From: Halomonas halophila
Lineage (GTDB): Bacteria; Pseudomonadota; Gammaproteobacteria; Pseudomonadales; Halomonadaceae
Assembly (NCBI GenBank): GCA_002433675.1
Contig: DJIP01000241.1
Coordinates: 1 to 5,742 of the forward strand
Length of the DNA stretch: 5,742 bases
Direction of reading: 5' to 3'
The position numbers were made by a program, and so were the translations under genes. Shown here piece after piece: positions 4,379 to 5,742 of this stretch; the first letter of the stretch is position 1; every line of letters begins with the position of its first letter. A model generated the notes under the pieces. That model saw only the letters and a program-made list of their open reading frames with translations, was not told the origin of the DNA and did not search any database.

Positions 4379-5742
4379 ATGAACATCCTCTATGACGAAC
4401 GCCTGGACGGCGCCTTGCCACGGCGCGACAAGAACGAGGTGCTCGCCGAACTCACCCGCGTGGTCCCCGACCTCACCCTGCTGCACCGAGAGGAAGACCT
4501 GCGCCCCTTCGAATGCGACGGCCTGTCGGCCTACCGCGTACTGCCCATGCTGGTGGCCCTGCCCGAACGCCTGGACCAGGTCGAGGCGCTGCTCAAGCAG
4601 TGCCGTAAACTCGGCGTGCCGGTGGTGACCCGCGGCGCTGGCACCGGTCTTTCCGGCGGTGCCCTGCCGCTGGAGCAAGGCGTGCTGCTGGTCATGTCAC
4701 GCTTCAACCGCATTCTCGACATCGACGCAGACGCCCGCATCGCCCGGGTCCAGCCCGGGGTGCGCAACCTGGCCATTTCCGAGGCGGCGTCACCCTACGG
4801 GCTCTACTATGCGCCGGACCCCTCTTCCCAGATCGCCTGCTCGATCGGCGGCAACGTGGCCGAGAACGCCGGCGGTGTGCACTGCCTCAAGTACGGCCTC
4901 ACCGTACACAACGTGCTGAGGCTCGAGGTGATGACCATCGAGGGCGAGCGCATGACCATCGGTTCCGAGGCCCTCGACAGCCCCGGTTTCGACCTGCTGG
5001 CGCTGATGATGGGCTCCGAGGGCATGCTCGGTGTGGTCACCGAGATTACCGTCAAGCTGCTGCCCAAGCCCGAGACCGCCAAGGTGCTGATGGCCAGTTT
5101 CGATGACGTGGAAAAGGCCGGCGCCGCGGTCGGTGACATCATCGCCGCCGGTATCATCCCCGGTGGCCTGGAGATGATGGACAACCTGGCCATCCGCGCC
5201 GCCGAAGACTTCATCCGTGCCGGCTACCCGGTGGACGCCGAGGCGATCCTGCTGTGCGAGCTCGACGGCGTCGAGGCCGATGTGGACGACGATATCGAGA
5301 CCGTGCGTGAGGTGCTGGCCAAGGCCGGCGCCAGCGACGTTCAGCTCGCCCGCGACGAGGCCGAACGCGCCAAGTTCTGGGCCGGTCGCAAGAACGCCTT
5401 CCCTGCGGTAGGCCGCATGTCGCCGGACTACTACTGCATGGACGGCACCATTCCTCGCCGCGAGCTGCCGAGGGTGCTCAAGGGCATCAGCGATCTGTCA
5501 GCGCAGTACGGGCTCAAGGTGGCCAACGTCTTCCACGCCGGCGACGGCAACATGCACCCCTTGATCCTGTTCGATGCCAACCGCGAAGGGGAGCTCGAAA
5601 CCGCCGAGGCGCTGGGCGGCAAGATCCTCGAGCTGTGTGTGGAGGCCGGCGGTTCGATCACCGGTGAACACGGCGTCGGCCGCGAGAAGATCAACCAGAT
5701 GTGTGCCCAGTTCGACAGCCTGGAGATCACCGCCTTCCACGC
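4379..5742 (+). CDS. glcD: Glycolate oxidase FAD-binding subunit GlcD, 3' end outside window
   Basis: FAD subunit of membrane-associated glycolate oxidase (glycolate dehydrogenase), which oxidises glycolate (and D-lactate in some species) to glyoxylate together with GlcE and the iron-sulfur subunit GlcF. 454 of about 499 residues are present. The FAD-binding (PCMH) domain shows VTRGAGTGLSGGALPLE (83-99), DPSSQIACSIGGNVAENAGG (147-166) and GSEGMLGVVTE (212-222). The C-terminal FAD-oxidase domain shows GRKNAFPAVGRMSPDYYCMD (336-355), FHAGDGNMHP (385-394) and GEHGVGREK (429-437). The N-terminus MNILYDERLDGALP closely resembles E. coli GlcD, and GAGGA lies 6 nt before the ATG, so the start is secure. 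No frameshift is seen. It is first in its operon; glcE and glcF should follow. Expression is probably activated by GlcC from the divergent gene. Confidence 0.97.
   Translation, partial: MNILYDERLDGALPRRDKNEVLAELTRVVPDLTLLHREEDLRPFECDGLSAYRVLPMLVALPERLDQVEALLKQCRKLGVPVVTRGAGTGLSGGALPLEQGVLLVMSRFNRILDIDADARIARVQPGVRNLAISEAASPYGLYYAPDPSSQIACSIGGNVAENAGGVHCLKYGLTVHNVLRLEVMTIEGERMTIGSEALDSPGFDLLALMMGSEGMLGVVTEITVKLLPKPETAKVLMASFDDVEKAGAAVGDIIAAGIIPGGLEMMDNLAIRAAEDFIRAGYPVDAEAILLCELDGVEADVDDDIETVREVLAKAGASDVQLARDEAERAKFWAGRKNAFPAVGRMSPDYYCMDGTIPRRELPRVLKGISDLSAQYGLKVANVFHAGDGNMHPLILFDANREGELETAEALGGKILELCVEAGGSITGEHGVGREKINQMCAQFDSLEITAFH

Overview
The window looks like chromosomal DNA of a high-GC gammaproteobacterium. 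GlcC and GlcD resemble, as I recall them, the Escherichia coli proteins along nearly their whole length. The TRAP binding protein is strongly acidic (about 55 Asp+Glu against 28 Lys+Arg), which fits a salt-adapted group such as the Halomonadaceae. That placement is inference; no rRNA or other taxonomic marker is present. I see no insertion sequence, phage gene, tRNA or CRISPR array.

Layout. The left part lies on the minus strand. Reading leftward from about 2670 there is a DUF336/GlcG-like gene (2473-1997) followed by a strong intrinsic terminator (1936-1911). Then comes a 436-bp gap holding the dctP regulatory region, followed by the TRAP solute-binding gene dctP (1560-586). An intergenic hairpin follows, then the small permease gene dctQ (522-1), which runs off the window; the large permease dctM is expected beyond it. 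Divergent from the GlcG-like gene is a plus-strand GntR/FCD regulator (2713-3372). It converges on glcC (4192-3419, minus). glcC is divergent from glcD (4379 to the right edge, plus; about 454 of about 499 residues present), the first gene of a glycolate oxidase operon whose glcE and glcF should follow.

How the parts may work together. GlcC is the glycolate-responsive activator of glcD, and a 13-bp perfect palindrome lies between the two genes. The unnamed FCD regulator probably controls a second unit of itself, the GlcG-like gene and the TRAP transporter. The support is an AT-rich, partly palindromic block in the regulator/GlcG-like intergenic region that recurs upstream of dctP (20 of 24 aligned positions, one gap). 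The simplest model is TRAP uptake of glycolate or a related 2-hydroxy acid beside its oxidase, each unit with its own FCD regulator. The families are clear; the substrate, the shared operator and the link between the two halves are inferences. I did not find a clearly undescribed system. The most original features are the shared operator-like block and the separation of the glcG-like gene from glcDEF.
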